A stretch of DNA of 64,000 bases from Tiliqua scincoides. Its lineage: Eukaryota; Chordata; Lepidosauria; Squamata; Scincidae. The stretch lies in contig NC_089822.1 in assembly GCF_035046505.1 (NCBI RefSeq), forward strand, positions 113,539,307 through 113,603,306. The letters are read 5' to 3'. Of this stretch, positions 22,111 through 35,600 are shown piece after piece. A program made the translations under genes and the position numbers. A model generated the notes under the pieces. It was not told where the DNA came from. It searched no databases and saw nothing but the letters and a program-made list of their open reading frames with translations. Numbering within the stretch: the first letter of the stretch is position 1; each line of letters starts with the position of its first letter.

Positions 22111-25100
22111 CATAAGGAGCCATGCATTCATGCTGATTGTTGTTCTAGCACTACAGCCCCATCATGTGGTTAAGCAGTGTAAAATATCACATCAATATTG
22201 TTAAAGGGCCCTTTTCTTTCCCATGTAAATAACAATCTAGATCAGACTTATGACCTGATGGACAAAGGGTTAAAGCCCTCTCACAGCCCTGTTCCAGACT
22301 GGGGGCCCACACTGCTACATTTCAAGCAAACAACTGCAGACTCCCAATCAAACAATTTCTGTTTTGTCTCATTTGTCTGTTTTGTCTCATAAATGGTCAA
22401 CCATTTATGTTTGACCTACACTTTTATTATTTATGCCATGTATGCCATTGGCATTCTTATTATGGTTCATATGTACTGCTTTTATTGTACTGTTTTTATT
22501 TTTTAATAATTTAAAGGTGTATTTTAAATAAAACACAATTCTAATTTTTTTAAACTTCATTTATTAGCAAGTAATAAAACAATAATACAATTGCTAAACA
22601 AAATATCAACTGTAGAAAAAAGGAAAAGCAAAAAGGGGGGGAAAGGGATTATAAAAGGGATTATATACATATGTATATAGTCCTCAAAGTCATTTTGTTC
22701 ACTCATTTTGTTATAACATTGATGAGGAAAAAAAAATTGATTCCTAGTTGGGGCCAATGTCTTTGAGGATTTTGCACGTGCTCCTCATGTCTGTGTGGGT
22801 TTTCTTCAGCTTGGAAAGCTCACATTCATTTCGGTGTTTAATATTAGAAGCATTTGGGGTCTTTCTGTATAAGTTTGGTGGTGTTTCTGTGACCAGAAAT
22901 ATGCTGTAGGAACCTAACTCTTGCCTACATATATCAGCCTACTCTAAAAAGGGCTTCCAAATATCCAAAAACTTATCCATATGCAGCTGTCTCTAAGCCA
23001 TAGATGCAAATATTGACAGCTGAGAGGGTCCTCAGACCATTGAAAAATAGTGTGGAAGGGCCCTTGTCTTGCCTGCACTTTACTACCTGTTCCAGTGCTT
23101 CTCCCGTGGATTGCCGACAAATGTAAGTCAGTGGAAGAGGCAGGAGGGGGTAGCAGGAAGGTGGGATGGGGTGGCAGGAAGATGGAATGGAAGGGGGGAG
23201 GGTGGTGATGGGCAGGTTAGGCCTGGGAGTGGGGCAGGATCAGCAGTCCTAGCACTGCTGATTTCATAGCCCTCTTCCCAGATTTGCCAGCTATTTAGCT
23301 CTCACAGGTCCAGTTAGACCCTCCCCCCCCCCGCACCATGGAGAACATTTGTTCCCTTACCTAGAGGAGACCTCCTGAACTGCCTCCCCACCATAGGATG
23401 CAGCAGTCATCATTTTGGCACCACTGCATCGACGTTGATAGGATTGGGCTGTTAGTGTCATAGATATATAAAGCGACATTAGATATATACCAATACCGTA
23501 AGCTTATTTTTTTTTTTAGAAGATTCAGAAAGTGTTTCTAGAATTGGAAGTAATTGAGAAACTGCTGGTGCAAGCTGGTTTGAACTGAGGGCCCAGTCCA
23601 ATTGACTCCCATTGTTACCTGGGAGGAAGAAGCTGCCTCATTGAATGACAGGCAGTGGAATTACTTCAGAATAGAGCTGGGTCATACTCTTAATATAAAC
23701 CTTCCAGCTGCAGAGCAACCCTTCTCCTGCTTGCTGTGTCTGTTCCCTCCTGCTGTCCATACCGTCCCCTCCCTCCTTGCCCAACTCAGATGCCTCCCAG
23801 TCCCTTTTGGTTCATGCCCTGGCATTGCTGACCCAAGAGACTAACTCGAGTCAAAATGACTTGGGAATTTCAGGGGAGAGTCAGTAAGGGGTGCCCATTA
23901 AGACTTGTGCCTGGGTCCAGTTGCGGGGGTGGGGTGGGGCAGAGAGACTCGGCTCGATTCAAGTCTTGTGCACTGGTAAGTTCCTATCTATGCTAAAATC
24001 TTACCAAGTCTCTCTCCATTCTTCCAGTATTTCTGACACAGACAGGTTAGAGCGCAATCTAGTTTCACTGAAAGCATATCCTCTAATTCATATTATATCT
24101 TTTGCAACTCCCCAAATAAAAATGATGTCCTTTTCTATCAACCAGAGGTAATGTCATATATTGTCAGTAGGGCTGCTGGTTGGATTCAACCAAAACTTGA
24201 GATTTCTGCAACAGAGCTTGGTGATGAATGTCTCAAGACTCCCAATCCTTGGGAAAAGGGTGGGGGGATCCAATACTGTGTAAGCTGAGAGTGGAGCCAG
24301 TCATAGCCTCCATATGGCCTGAGACAAAACTTTCCCATTTGCTTAATTAAGCAAAAAACAACATGCTTGAGTAGCAAGAGCATATAGGGCAAACTGAAAA
24401 CCTGATCTGTCAGTATTTTTGTGACATTGTATTAGAGTTGGCCCATCCACACTCTGTATTTTATGGGGTGAATTTGCTGTGTTTGAAATGTATGTTTTGT
24501 TGGATTGAAGCTGCAATCCTATGCACACTTTCCTGGGAGCAAGCCCCATTGACCACAATAGGACTTACTTCTGAATAGTTATGCATAGGCCTGTGCTCTA
24601 AATGTTTTAGTGGGGGGGGGGGGGGGTTATGCCTTTGATCTGCTGTTTGGCACACATGCAATTTTTATTACTGCAGGATAGGTGTCTGTAAGAGAGACAG
24701 AGACACCTAGCAAAAATTCCCACTTATATAGGGATATATAAAAATCAACACCAAAGTCTAAGGGGGCCCCTGAGGAAAGCTGAAAGCAGCTTAAGTCTCC
24801 TTTCCAACAGCAGTTCCTCTATGCTTATCTCACAACACAGATTGAGATTGGCAGTTGAGCCTAGATCAGTTTCCTGAATCTGTAAAACATTCAGTTCCCT
24901 GCAAGCCAGAGGAACAACCGCTATTAATTCTGTTTTACTTTCAGCCTGAAAATTCTGCAAAGGGCAGGAGCTCTCACTAAAAGTGCAGCCTTGTTCTTAC
25001 CTGACCTGGCTAGTTATGTTCTGAAGCTGCAGCACGTAATCTACCCCACTTGTTGTGCGGCCGTAGAATCTTGGGGGCTCACAGCACTATTTCTTGTTGC

Positions 25101-26506
25101 ACTTTAGAACACAAAAGCCAGTCAAGAGGGGATGGTATTATCTGCAAAGTTGTTTCCAAAACTTCATCAGTATAGCAGCTTGGGTAACCAGGGCTTCACG
25201 TATTTCAAGGTGTTGTGTTTTTTTTAAACTTTGACTTTCTCAAGATCTCCTGGGAAAGCAGTTAAAGACCATGCTCTTTTACTCCCTAGCTAAGTTCCAT
25301 CTGTTTAATTATTGCCAGGTATTGCCAGGTATTGTTTAATTATCGCCAGGTATAGAAGAGGTCTTTCTACCTCTGAAGAGGGCTCCAAGGCAGCATACAA
25401 CATTTAAAGTACAATACAGTAATAAAATTATTGGGCCAGGGCTGTTCTCTACAGGTGCCAGTGAACAATAAGATGAACAATAAGGCCCTATACAGTATTT
25501 TTCAAGAGGAATACAAAACCACTTTTAGTGAACTCTGCTGATACTAAAATCAAGGACTGGCCCAGCCATGAGGCTGACTGAAGTGGTAGCTTTGAGCAGC
25601 AAGTTGGGGGAGCAGCAAACAATCCCACACCCCATGTCTGCCCACAACCCTACTCCAGCTTACCACTTGAGTCACTTCAGTTGGCTCTCTGATTATCTTT
25701 CTGCTTGCTTAGAGTGAACAGAAAGAGTGGGGCAGCAGCAGCCCACCCCCAGATACAATCCACCCTCATGTTTAAACTACATGTTAGGCACAGCTTCATT
25801 ATTCTTTTTTCATTTTTATTTTTTTAACCCAAAGCAGCATGGGCATCTGAGTACGACGGGAGACCAGGAAGGGCTATTTAACTCCAAATTCTATGCTTCA
25901 AATTCTGCAATCTATAAAAAATTACCCAAGTTGACAAAATATCCTTGCTATTTTTGCACGATTTTTTCTACAATATTACCATTTAATTTCTTCTGGTTTC
26001 CTTGAATACAGGAAGTTATAAGGATCAAACTATGCAAGATACTGAACTTTTGACCTCAACCACTGGATTCTGATACTGCCAGTCTTCTAGCTTCTGATTT
26101 CAGCAAGCACTGCCCACACACATCTTCCCAGCCATAAGGACGAGAAACTTGCTTGTTTGAAATGAAAGTTGAGGCCTTCAGAAAGCTGAATTTTGTGTCT
26201 GATATATTCTGTGCTTTGTTCCTGCTCAAAGCTCTGTTTTAACTTGGCATGTACTCCATTCAGTTGCTAAAAAGGCATACAGGTGCTCTGAGGAACAAGT
26301 CCACTGTAGGAGCAGATATCACAGAGATCATCAGGTCCTGCAAATATAATCCAGTTTCCACCACCTGCTGCTGTGAGTGGAGTTCAGAATCATAGCAAAA
26401 ACTTTCTCTCCTTGCTGCTTCTTCTGTGGCTAGTCAAAAAAAGAAGTCTCTGCCTTCTGCATCCCAAAGGAATGCCAAACTGGTCTTTTTTCCCTATTAG
26501 GTGTCC
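22111..26506. other. intergenic/3' flank of the ICAM gene
   Basis: No coding exon seen. Near 23390-23455 lies a partial GGGCCCAATCC-family end ('gataggattgggctg'). Short tandem duplications of 'attgccaggt' sit at 25312-25355. An AATAAA hexamer on the minus strand at 25815-25820, about 690 bases past the ICAM stop, is a possible but unproven polyadenylation signal. Confidence 0.4.
24513..24597. mobile_element. short ~85-bp palindromic MITE (CAATCCTATGCA family)
   Basis: Reads GCAATCCTATGCACACTT, then a 'gggagcaagccccattg' core, then ACTTACTTCTGA and ATGCATAGGC, so it is partly self-complementary. The same element recurs at 60273, 62483 and 63198. No coding capacity. Confidence 0.55.
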
Positions 26507-26604
26507 TCATTGTCGACATCGATACCAGATGATGCCTCCACCAAAGACTACAGCCAGCACTGAGACCACCACCACGGCTGTGACCCAACTGCGAGACTTT
26601 TCAG
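26507..26604 (-). CDS. ICAM: ICAM exon 5 (transmembrane segment and tail)
   Basis: Acceptor TGTTACAG at 26605. Reads AEKSRSW, then a hydrophobic helix (VTAVVVVSVLAVVFGGGII), then WYRCRQ and a TGA stop at 26507-26509. Its phase fits exon 4. Human ICAM1 and ICAM2 tails are roughly 25 to 30 residues, so this one is unusually short unless an alternative last exon exists. Confidence 0.85.
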
Positions 26605-29600
26605 CTGTAACAGAAATAGGACATTAGAAGGTATTTAGCAGGAGACAGTGGTAAATGTTGAAGTGCAGGAACTTGTCATGAGACCTTGTCATGAGACAGA
26701 TTGGAGGGTTCATCATGGGTTGAAAAATACACTGCAAGTGTGAATTATGAGAGTAGGATGCCCTGGAAACATCCATTACCCTGTATAAGGGCAGGGAAAG
26801 CCTAGATTTTCATGCTTCAGACAAATAATTGATGGGAATGACTGATAGCCCAATCCTGAACTGCCCAGGGTGTGTGGCGGTGGCGGTGCCAAAAATGGCT
26901 GCCGTCGCATCCTACGTGCTTTGAGCAGCCGCGGGCAGCACCTCAGGAGAAGGGGACTTTTGTCTCTTCCCCCAGGTAAACGCAGTAGCACCGCAATGGG
27001 GCTGCTCGATTCACCCCCAATGAGAAGGTCGGCGGTGAAACAACTGCCTCTGTGTCAGGCAGTGAACCTGACATGGAGGCTTTGGATCCTTCCTCCCTCC
27101 CCGCTCCCCCCCCCAGCATGCCTCCCCAGAATGCCTCCTCCCCACCCTTCACTTGTCCTCTGCTTGCCTCTTCCCTTCCAGGAACGCCTCCTCCCCACCT
27201 TCCCCCATGTCCCCGCTTACCTCTCCACTGCTCAGTGGTCCGCGCAACCACCAAGCAGCGGAGGTTGGGTGCCTGCTCAGCAGTCGCCCGGCACCGGCCA
27301 GTGCTGGGTTACCACTGGCGCTTGCCTGGCAGTAGGGCTCACAAATGTGCCTTACGGCATGTTTACGACAGTGCACGCCAGTGGTGAGCTGGCACACTGA
27401 GCCCAGGATTGGGCTCTGAGTGTCTTATGAATTAACATGGGAATGCTCCTGAACAAGTCTAATTTAAAACCAATGGAGAGTGCATAAGAAAAAAAAAAAG
27501 GTATCTCATGACTGCAACCCAGCCATATCCCACTGTACACATGAGGCCCCCCAATATCTGCTCTCTGATGTAGCCACCTTTCCGTGGCTCATAATAAAGG
27601 TGCTTTTGCCTGCCCCCTTTCAGAACTTGGGATGGGCTATCGCTACCAGCGCAGTTAACTAGTTGTAGTACATGCAGTCCAATTGCAGCGTTAGCATAGG
27701 CAAGAAAGTCACCCATCTGGAATCATGTGCAATTTCATTTGCAATTGTAGCAAGGCAGCAACAACTTGGATACATACAAGAAGAGGAAGAGCACAGGTAA
27801 AAAACAAAACTGAAAAGCTGCATTCACCTTACCTTCAACAAGAATGTCAACCTGTGCGAAACGGCCACCATACTTGTTCTGTGCCTTGCACTGGTAAATC
27901 CCCTTATGGGATGTTTGAGCTGAAGAGATTGTTATAGTATTCATGTTTTCTGAGTATGTCACACTGGAATTGTTGGGAAGATTCCACACAAATGCTGGAG
28001 AAGGATTTCCTTCTGCGTGACATGTCAGTGTGATGTTTGTACCAACCATATACATGGCATGACTTCCTGAGATGCTGATATTGTAAGGAATGGCTGCAAA
28101 AAGAAGAGAAGAAGTTGATGAGCTGTCTCGGGGGAATTGTACATTTGGATGAAGTACATAAGCATGGAGTTGTGTAGCTGAGGGGGGGGGGTCACAGGAC
28201 CAGTTACGGACCTGGCCCCTGTGGCACCCTGGGGCACAGGTCCGCAATGCTGCCCTCCCTGCATCACACCACCCCCCTTCCCCGGGATACATGCCTAGTC
28301 GCACAGAGCCTCACACGGTATTTGGGACACTCCAAAAGCCTCCTGAGACTTCTGACACGGTCTTAAACACAACTTCTGGTTTCCTGGAAGTACTGTTTAA
28401 AACCATGTCGGAAGCCTCAGAAGGCTTTTGGAGCAGTCCTGAACACTGCGTGAGGCTTCACCTGCCCCTGGAATGGCTCCGGAGGTGGTGCAGCGGGCAG
28501 AAGTGACAGCGGACATGGTGTCTGGGACTTTTGCCCCCCCCCCAGCCCTCCACTGCACAAGACCCCAGGTGGCATTCTTCTGGAAAACTGGTCTCCCTGG
28601 GCCTCAGAAGGCTTTCTTTGGGGGAGGTCTTAGAATGTCACTTCCGGTTTTCAGGGGGAAACTGGAAGTGATGTTTTATGCCTCTCCAGGCCTCAGAAGG
28701 CTTTCTAAAAGGCATTAAAATGTCACTTTCAGGTCCTCCCCCCAAAGGCCTCAGAACACTCTCCAGACATGACCAGAGCACAGCTCTCCAGACACAGGGG
28801 CAAGCGAGGGGGAGCAACCTTCCAGCTACACCACTGCAAGCATGTAGCTGTTTTCCACTGAGAGTGCTCCAGGAAAAGAAGGAGCTAATGGTGACTTTAA
28901 GGTGTCACTTCTGGGAACAGAACTTGGCCAGGTAAGGTACTGGCTGAGGGTCCATGACCATTAGAGGATCAACCTGGTCATGTTGAACCCTCAACTCTCA
29001 GGGAGCAATGGTGGTGCTCAACATGCCATCAGGAGGTGGGTGGGGGCATCCTGAAGGGCCCAGTGCAGAACATTACCCCCAGCAAACTGGTGCCAATACT
29101 AGTTTGGAGGCAGACGTAACATAGCCTGAGGACAAAAGCAGTTTAGCAGCTAGCATGTTTAGCAGTAAACATTCCACAAATTTTGACAACATAGAAAAAA
29201 AATGTGTCTTGTTTTTTTGTTTGCTTTTCCTTTTCTAAAAACCTAGAAATTTGGGGAGCAATTGACATAATACAATATGTTTCTTATCCAAACTAAACAT
29301 GCTTTACAGCTTTTAAGTTCTTAAAATGCATTATATATAACTTATTTAATTCATAAAACAGCAGTAAACAAAAGGACATTTGTTATTGCCTGGACTTGAA
29401 AACAGGCAAAACAAAACTTCAAAAACTTACCTTAAAAACATTTCATTCATCATTGTTAAAGACATATTTCATATGTTTTTTTTCTAATATTTCCCAAAAT
29501 ATCCCATTTTTCCACTGGATAAATAAATAAAAAATGCCTTGGGAAAACCCCTGTTTTTTCCCTAAGTTTTCTGGGGTATTTTTGACCTTCACGCCTCTGT

Positions 29601-32600
29601 GACCCAGTCACTGGGAAAGCTGATGTCTGGAAGTGGTTGAACACACTAAAACCAAAACAGCTGTGGGAGAGTAGGAAGCAAAAGTTGCTCCATTCACAGC
29701 AGTGAAAGTAACTATTGCTGACCACACTACAAAGTTGACCGTATGCTCTTCAAGTCTCGATTCTACTGCAGCCAACTAGGAGAGGAAGACAGTTCACTGG
29801 AATCTGTTGTTGCTGGACCTTGCTGAAGTCTTAAGAACCAAGTCAATAGATTCTCCACTTGGTCACTGCCTCAGCTTTTCAGTTCAATCAAGAAAGATGA
29901 AGGATCTGGCTGTATGGCTGGGGACAGACAACCATTTCTGTCTGCAGAAAACGGAAGGTGATACGGTAACAGCAGCTTTGATCATGGTGTTCCCACTCAT
30001 ACCATTATTCAAGCACATCTTGCCGGATTTTGCAGTGCTTCAGAAACCTGCAAACCTCGTTTGAAGAGGGGCAGCAGTGGGACAAAATTAACAAACATGT
30101 ACACCATGGGCAATAATGATTATATCATCTTTGGCTCTCCTAACACTTGTCATTCTCCAGCCTGTGAGTCTCACTGCCAGTGGAAGCATTTTGAACTCCC
30201 TGAGACAGATAAAATTTTCAGACAAGTCTGTGTTTCCCAACCACTCCCAAACTAGTATTTTGGCCCTGCGGGCAGAGGCAAAACTAAGCTGCTACCCAGC
30301 AAATGGAACTTACCCTCAACCTTCAGAGTGCTGTTCATTCTTTTTTCCAGTACTTCTGAGCCCACCTGGAGGGAGGCCACACAGGAGATTGCCTGTCTGT
30401 TCTGATGAGGCTGTGGCACAAAGCTGTACTCCATAGACTGGGTGCCATTGCTACTCTTCTGGACAGTTCTACCAAAACTCAGGGTGAGGCTGATGTTAGT
30501 TGGGATAGAGCCTTTCACCATCAAGTCTGAGATATTGCAGATTATTTTTCCTTGGTGACCAGCCACAAGGTGAGAAGGCAAGAAGATATCCGGGGTTGCA
30601 AATTCTAAATTGGGGACAAAAAAAGATATGGCTTACCAGCAGTTAGAGAAGGAAGTGGGGCCAAGTAGGTCAAGGGCCTAGGATTGCAGTTCCAAAACTT
30701 ACCCAGATCACAGCACCCTTCTTTCACAATGCCCTGTGGCAGCAGCACTGCACCATGGGAGGACGAGACAGCCACCAGCCCTTCCTCATGATTGTGCCAG
30801 ATCTCACATGCACAGTCACATCACAATATAGTCTCTTCCAATTTGTTATCAAGCCAATGTAAAATTATCATCACAAGCAACAAGTAGATCAAAAGACTGT
30901 ACATCATCATCTTGGAGCTGGTAACATAGAATCATAGCAATTCTGTGGACTGGATGACGCTTCTTCCCAAATATGTGAAGAAGGGGAAGTGGAAATCCAC
31001 AGTTGTGTACATGAGCCTTAAATAACTGATTAGTTATATTCTGGCTTGATGCCTGGAGATATATAATGGGGTTGTTCCCCAAGCATCCAAGGTCAGGGAG
31101 TAATCAGAAGGGGTGTAGGTCTCACTGTCAGGAAAGTTGGCCAAAGAGATTTCCTTTCTGGACATTTAAAGCAAGATGTGTGGGAAAATCCATTATATTA
31201 TGTTAATGCTATTTTGAAATTAGACCAACTCAAGTCATTGGTGCCAAAGGCTGAAAATACAAATAGTATCACTTGCCCTTACATGCGAGTCCAATTTTAA
31301 ATTTAATTTAAATTTAAATTAATTTTAATTAATTAAAACAATAAATAAAATAATAATAGAATAATAAAATAATAATAAATAAAATAATTTAAATTTAAAT
31401 TGGACTTGATGTCAGTCAAGCAAGAAGAACGTACCCATGTAGCATTGCATGCACCTAGTGTCTTATTGAAATCAGGTTCTCTTAGTCACTACTCATGTTG
31501 TGTTATGATGCATTGCAAGTACAGCACCTGGGGCTATTTGCTTGTTGTTCTTGCTTGCCTAGCACCATGTTTAAATGGGGCTTATAGGACACACTTCCCA
31601 CAGACAGAGTTCCCCTGGGCAAGCCTTGTTGAAATGAATACCTTTCAGAAGGTGCTTGACACAACCCCTCACAAAAGAATCCTGAGAAAACTCCACAGAG
31701 AATAAGAGGAAGATCCTCTTATGGATAGGAGCAGGTGGAAGACCAGGAAACAGAGAGAGGATGTAAATGGGCAATGATGAGAGGTGAAAATTGGTGTGCC
31801 CCAAGGATCTATCCTGGGACTGGTGCTTTTCCACTTATTCATAAGTGACCTAGAGTTGGGGATAAGCAGCAAGGTGGCCAAGTTTGCAGATGACACTAAA
31901 AAATTTTGGGTGATGGGGTCCAGAAAGGATTGTGTAGAGCTCCAAAAGGATCTCTCTAAACTGGGGGAATAAGCAGCAAAATGGCAGATCCACTTGAATG
32001 TAAGTCAGTGTTCCCAAGCTTTAGGGGCCTGTGGACCAATGAGGCAAAAATTGGAATCACTATGGATCACATGCAACCACTCCACCTCCCAAACCTCTGC
32101 ACACAAAAAAATACACCAAAAAATTACATCTGGTACTCCATAGGGGAGCACTTTACAAGACACTGAAAGTGCCAGCTGCAGGTAATCCATTTTCTGCCCT
32201 CTCTGGTGGTCCATGGGGGAGTGCTCTCTCAGCAAGATAGTGGAAGCAATAGAAGGTGATTCCCTCCCCCAAGACCTCATGGACCACCTCTCAGGGTATC
32301 ATGGACCACCTGTGAACCACGGGTTGGGAACCGCTGATTTAAGTAAATGTAAAGTGAAGCACGTTAAGGCAGGAAATCAAAATTTGACGTATACACTGAT
32401 GGGTTCTGAGCTGTTTGTGATAAATCAGGAGAGAGATCTTGGGGTGCTGGTATGCAGTTCAATTAAAGTGTCAACCTATGTAAGGTGGCTGTGAAGAAGG
32501 TCATTTCCATGCTTGGGATACAGGAAGCTGGACTAGTTGAGTCCTTAGCCTGATCCAGCAGGGCTCATCTTATGTTCTTAAGAAACACAGAGCTGCTGTT

Positions 32601-35600
32601 TCTACTATCTCTCTTTCTAGAGCATACTAAGTATGGTAGAGGTGGGTTTTCAGTGATAATGAAATAAAAACAACACTGCTTTCTGCATTTCTCATTTTTA
32701 TAAAAAAAACAAGGACATCTGAAATTTGTGAAAAAAATAAAACTATTCTCTAACACCGCTACATGTTTTCTAACACCTCTACATGCATGTGGCTGTATGT
32801 ATTGATACTATGCCACCCATATCACCTACCTAGTACAAATTTCTAGTTTATAAAAATGTGCCCTTGGAATAAAAACATATAACATTGCTTTCTGAACTTT
32901 TAACTATGGAAAACACTGAAATCAATGAAAAAATAAAACCGTTTTCACTCACCTCCAGGCATCAGAAAGAATAACCTCTGAATAACCCCAACCCCATAAC
33001 TCTGTGAATACTTACGGTAAACATAGATGAGTGCTTTCTTAAGTATGGGATCATCGTTATCTCTGACAAAGCATGAAGGCTCCAAGTCCCATTCAGTCAC
33101 ATTGGCAATGCTTAGAGAAACCCATCCAGTTCCCTTCTGGATATTTTGCTTGTCAGACACCTCCCAGTCGAGCTTGGTGTGACAGGAGCTGGTGCAATTT
33201 AGATTGATGGGACCACCAAATTCCACAACACTCTCATTGGGGTAAATGCTCAAATCACAAGAATCAAGGAATGCTGCAAGTGAAGATAGAAATCCATGAG
33301 GAAAGCTGCCTGTGATTCCAGCAGCTGCATGGCACAGAAGCTGCTAGTGAGTTAAACTACTCAAAGCATTGGACAATAGACAGAAAACACACAGAATGAA
33401 ATGGAAAAACAGGGATTTTTCCATTTGATGTCTAACCAAAAAGGGATTCTGGACTGGAGGAGGAAGGAAATAAGGGTTCTGGCTCAGTTATTCCAAAATC
33501 TTTTAGCGAATGACACAACCACTTCCTGACATGCTTAGGCAACCGGCACGTTTCTGGTTTGGTTGAAGAGAACACAGGTGTTTCTGGTCCAGCTAATGGA
33601 CCTGCTCCACAGAAAAATAGATGGCCACTGGTGGACTGGTAGTCTTGTCTCCAGCCCATTCTGCAGCCACGTATCTGATTAATCTGGGATTGCTGGTTAA
33701 CAGCAGCTTTAGATGCACAGTTCCTTTCAGGTATCTCGCCAACCTCTTCACTGCATTCTAGTCCTGTTTGTTTGGGGAACTGGTTGTTCTGCACTCCAAA
33801 AGTCCTGAAGCACTTGCTGTGGTTTCGCCACATTTTGCGCACACACCCCCAGCAAGCTATTAATAAGCCATTTCTGTCCAACATTGCCTCTACGCAACAG
33901 GGATCAAATGTGTACATCTGTGTGCTGGGTTGATTAAAACAAGCCCCATCATTATAGACATGTCTAGTTGGGCCCCAGGAGTCTAATTGGTTAAAGTCTA
34001 TGGTCCAGATATGTGCATCATCAAACAAAATGGGGTTAGGTCTCCATTTGGTATAACTAGTGCATTATTGCCAGCCATTCTGCAAGTACAGCAACATAAC
34101 TGGTTCCAGCTTATTGAGACAGCACAAAGCTATCATTCAGGTCTGTCCCCTGCCTCATCTTGCTTGCTGTCTAACTGGAAAGGGATTTTTCCCTTTATCT
34201 TATGGTCATAAAGAAAGGAAATATCAATTCATCTTATGGTTATTTAATTATTATGTGAAATATGTTGGGTGTGATGTACATCATGTGGTATTTGGATAGC
34301 CAGAATGATGTAACCATTCAAGTCAGCCAGGGCATTTCAAGTAAGTGCTAAACTTGCCTGTGTCCATTTCTGACTCCAGGTTGTGATCCCTTAACCTGGT
34401 GACAAGTGCTCCCCTCCAGCATGCTTTAAAACTAACATGTGGCTGCATTAAGACAGCACACATAATGGACTGACTCACATTGCTTACCCCCCCCCCCACA
34501 CTCATTCTTGATTGCAAGGAACATAAGAACTGGGACATCCCACATGTTCTCAGGGACAGGGCTACAACTGATATGTAGGGAAAGGGGAAGAACACAGCAG
34601 GAGAAACAGTATTTCATCACCCTGCCTGTCAGAAACCACAAGATCTCTGCTAGGGGCAAGGGTTGTCTCCCTAGCCCAAGGGGTTTTCCTTGCTGCATTG
34701 TCACAGTCTCACTCTGAGACCTTGACTTACAGGTGGGTGCTCAAAATCCTTTAAAGCATGAATCTCACATGATACAAGAAAAGAATCAACAGTGTTTTAT
34801 TTCTAAGGGAAGCAATTTCAAATTATCAAACAGAATTCGCCCATCCACAAGGCAGGGTGAAGCACCTGCCTCAAACAGAGGGCAGGCAGGAGACAGCAGA
34901 CTGATCAGAGCTACATGCACCCTGTGCCTGCCTGCCATCTCCCCCAGAATAAGCAAAAGGAAGAGTGGGGCACCAGTAGCCCACTTCTTTCTCTAATCTC
35001 ATCACTTCCCACGACAAACGTCCATAATAATCTTGTCCAGGTGAGCAATCAAAACAGGATTGCACCACCTCCTGATTCTTGTCCACCCAACTGCTTCTGC
35101 AATAAAAACTGGCTGAAAAATCCTACCTTGTTTGCTTGAAGATGCAGTTGAGCAAGCAAGAAGGAGGCAATGGAGGCAAAGTCCACCTCTTCCCTTCATT
35201 TCTGCCTCTGCTGCCTCCCTTGTTCTCACTCTGCTGCTTCTCCAAACAAAAACACTGGGCAGAGAAAACAACCAGGCAGGTAAGTAGAAGGGGGGGGGCA
35301 GGAGAGACCAAAATGGAGAGTGCTACATTGGGCCACATTTCAGTTTGGCCAGGCATACATCGCGTAACTTATATTAACTGCTTTTTCTTAAAAGCCTTCA
35401 CAACAGAAGAGCTTCTTTCTGCCCCCCATTCCTCAGACTCACAGTGAGGAGAGGAAGAAACAGTAGGACAGGGATCATCACTACCTCTGCTTCCTCTGCT
35501 TTTTAAAGGTGGACTATGTTCCTCCCCTTTCTCACAAAACCACCAACTAGCTCTGCGGTGAGGAGGAAGAGAAGATGATTTGTTGTAAACCAAATTTGAG

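Noticed and set aside
26870-27400. 176-codon frame in ICAM intron 4
   Set aside because: It lies wholly inside a GC-rich MITE with inverted ends and has no domain or splice context.
33432-34028. extra ICAM exon
   Set aside because: No Ig cysteine/tryptophan pattern and no phase-1 acceptor and donor around it; exon 1 joins exon 2 in frame without it.
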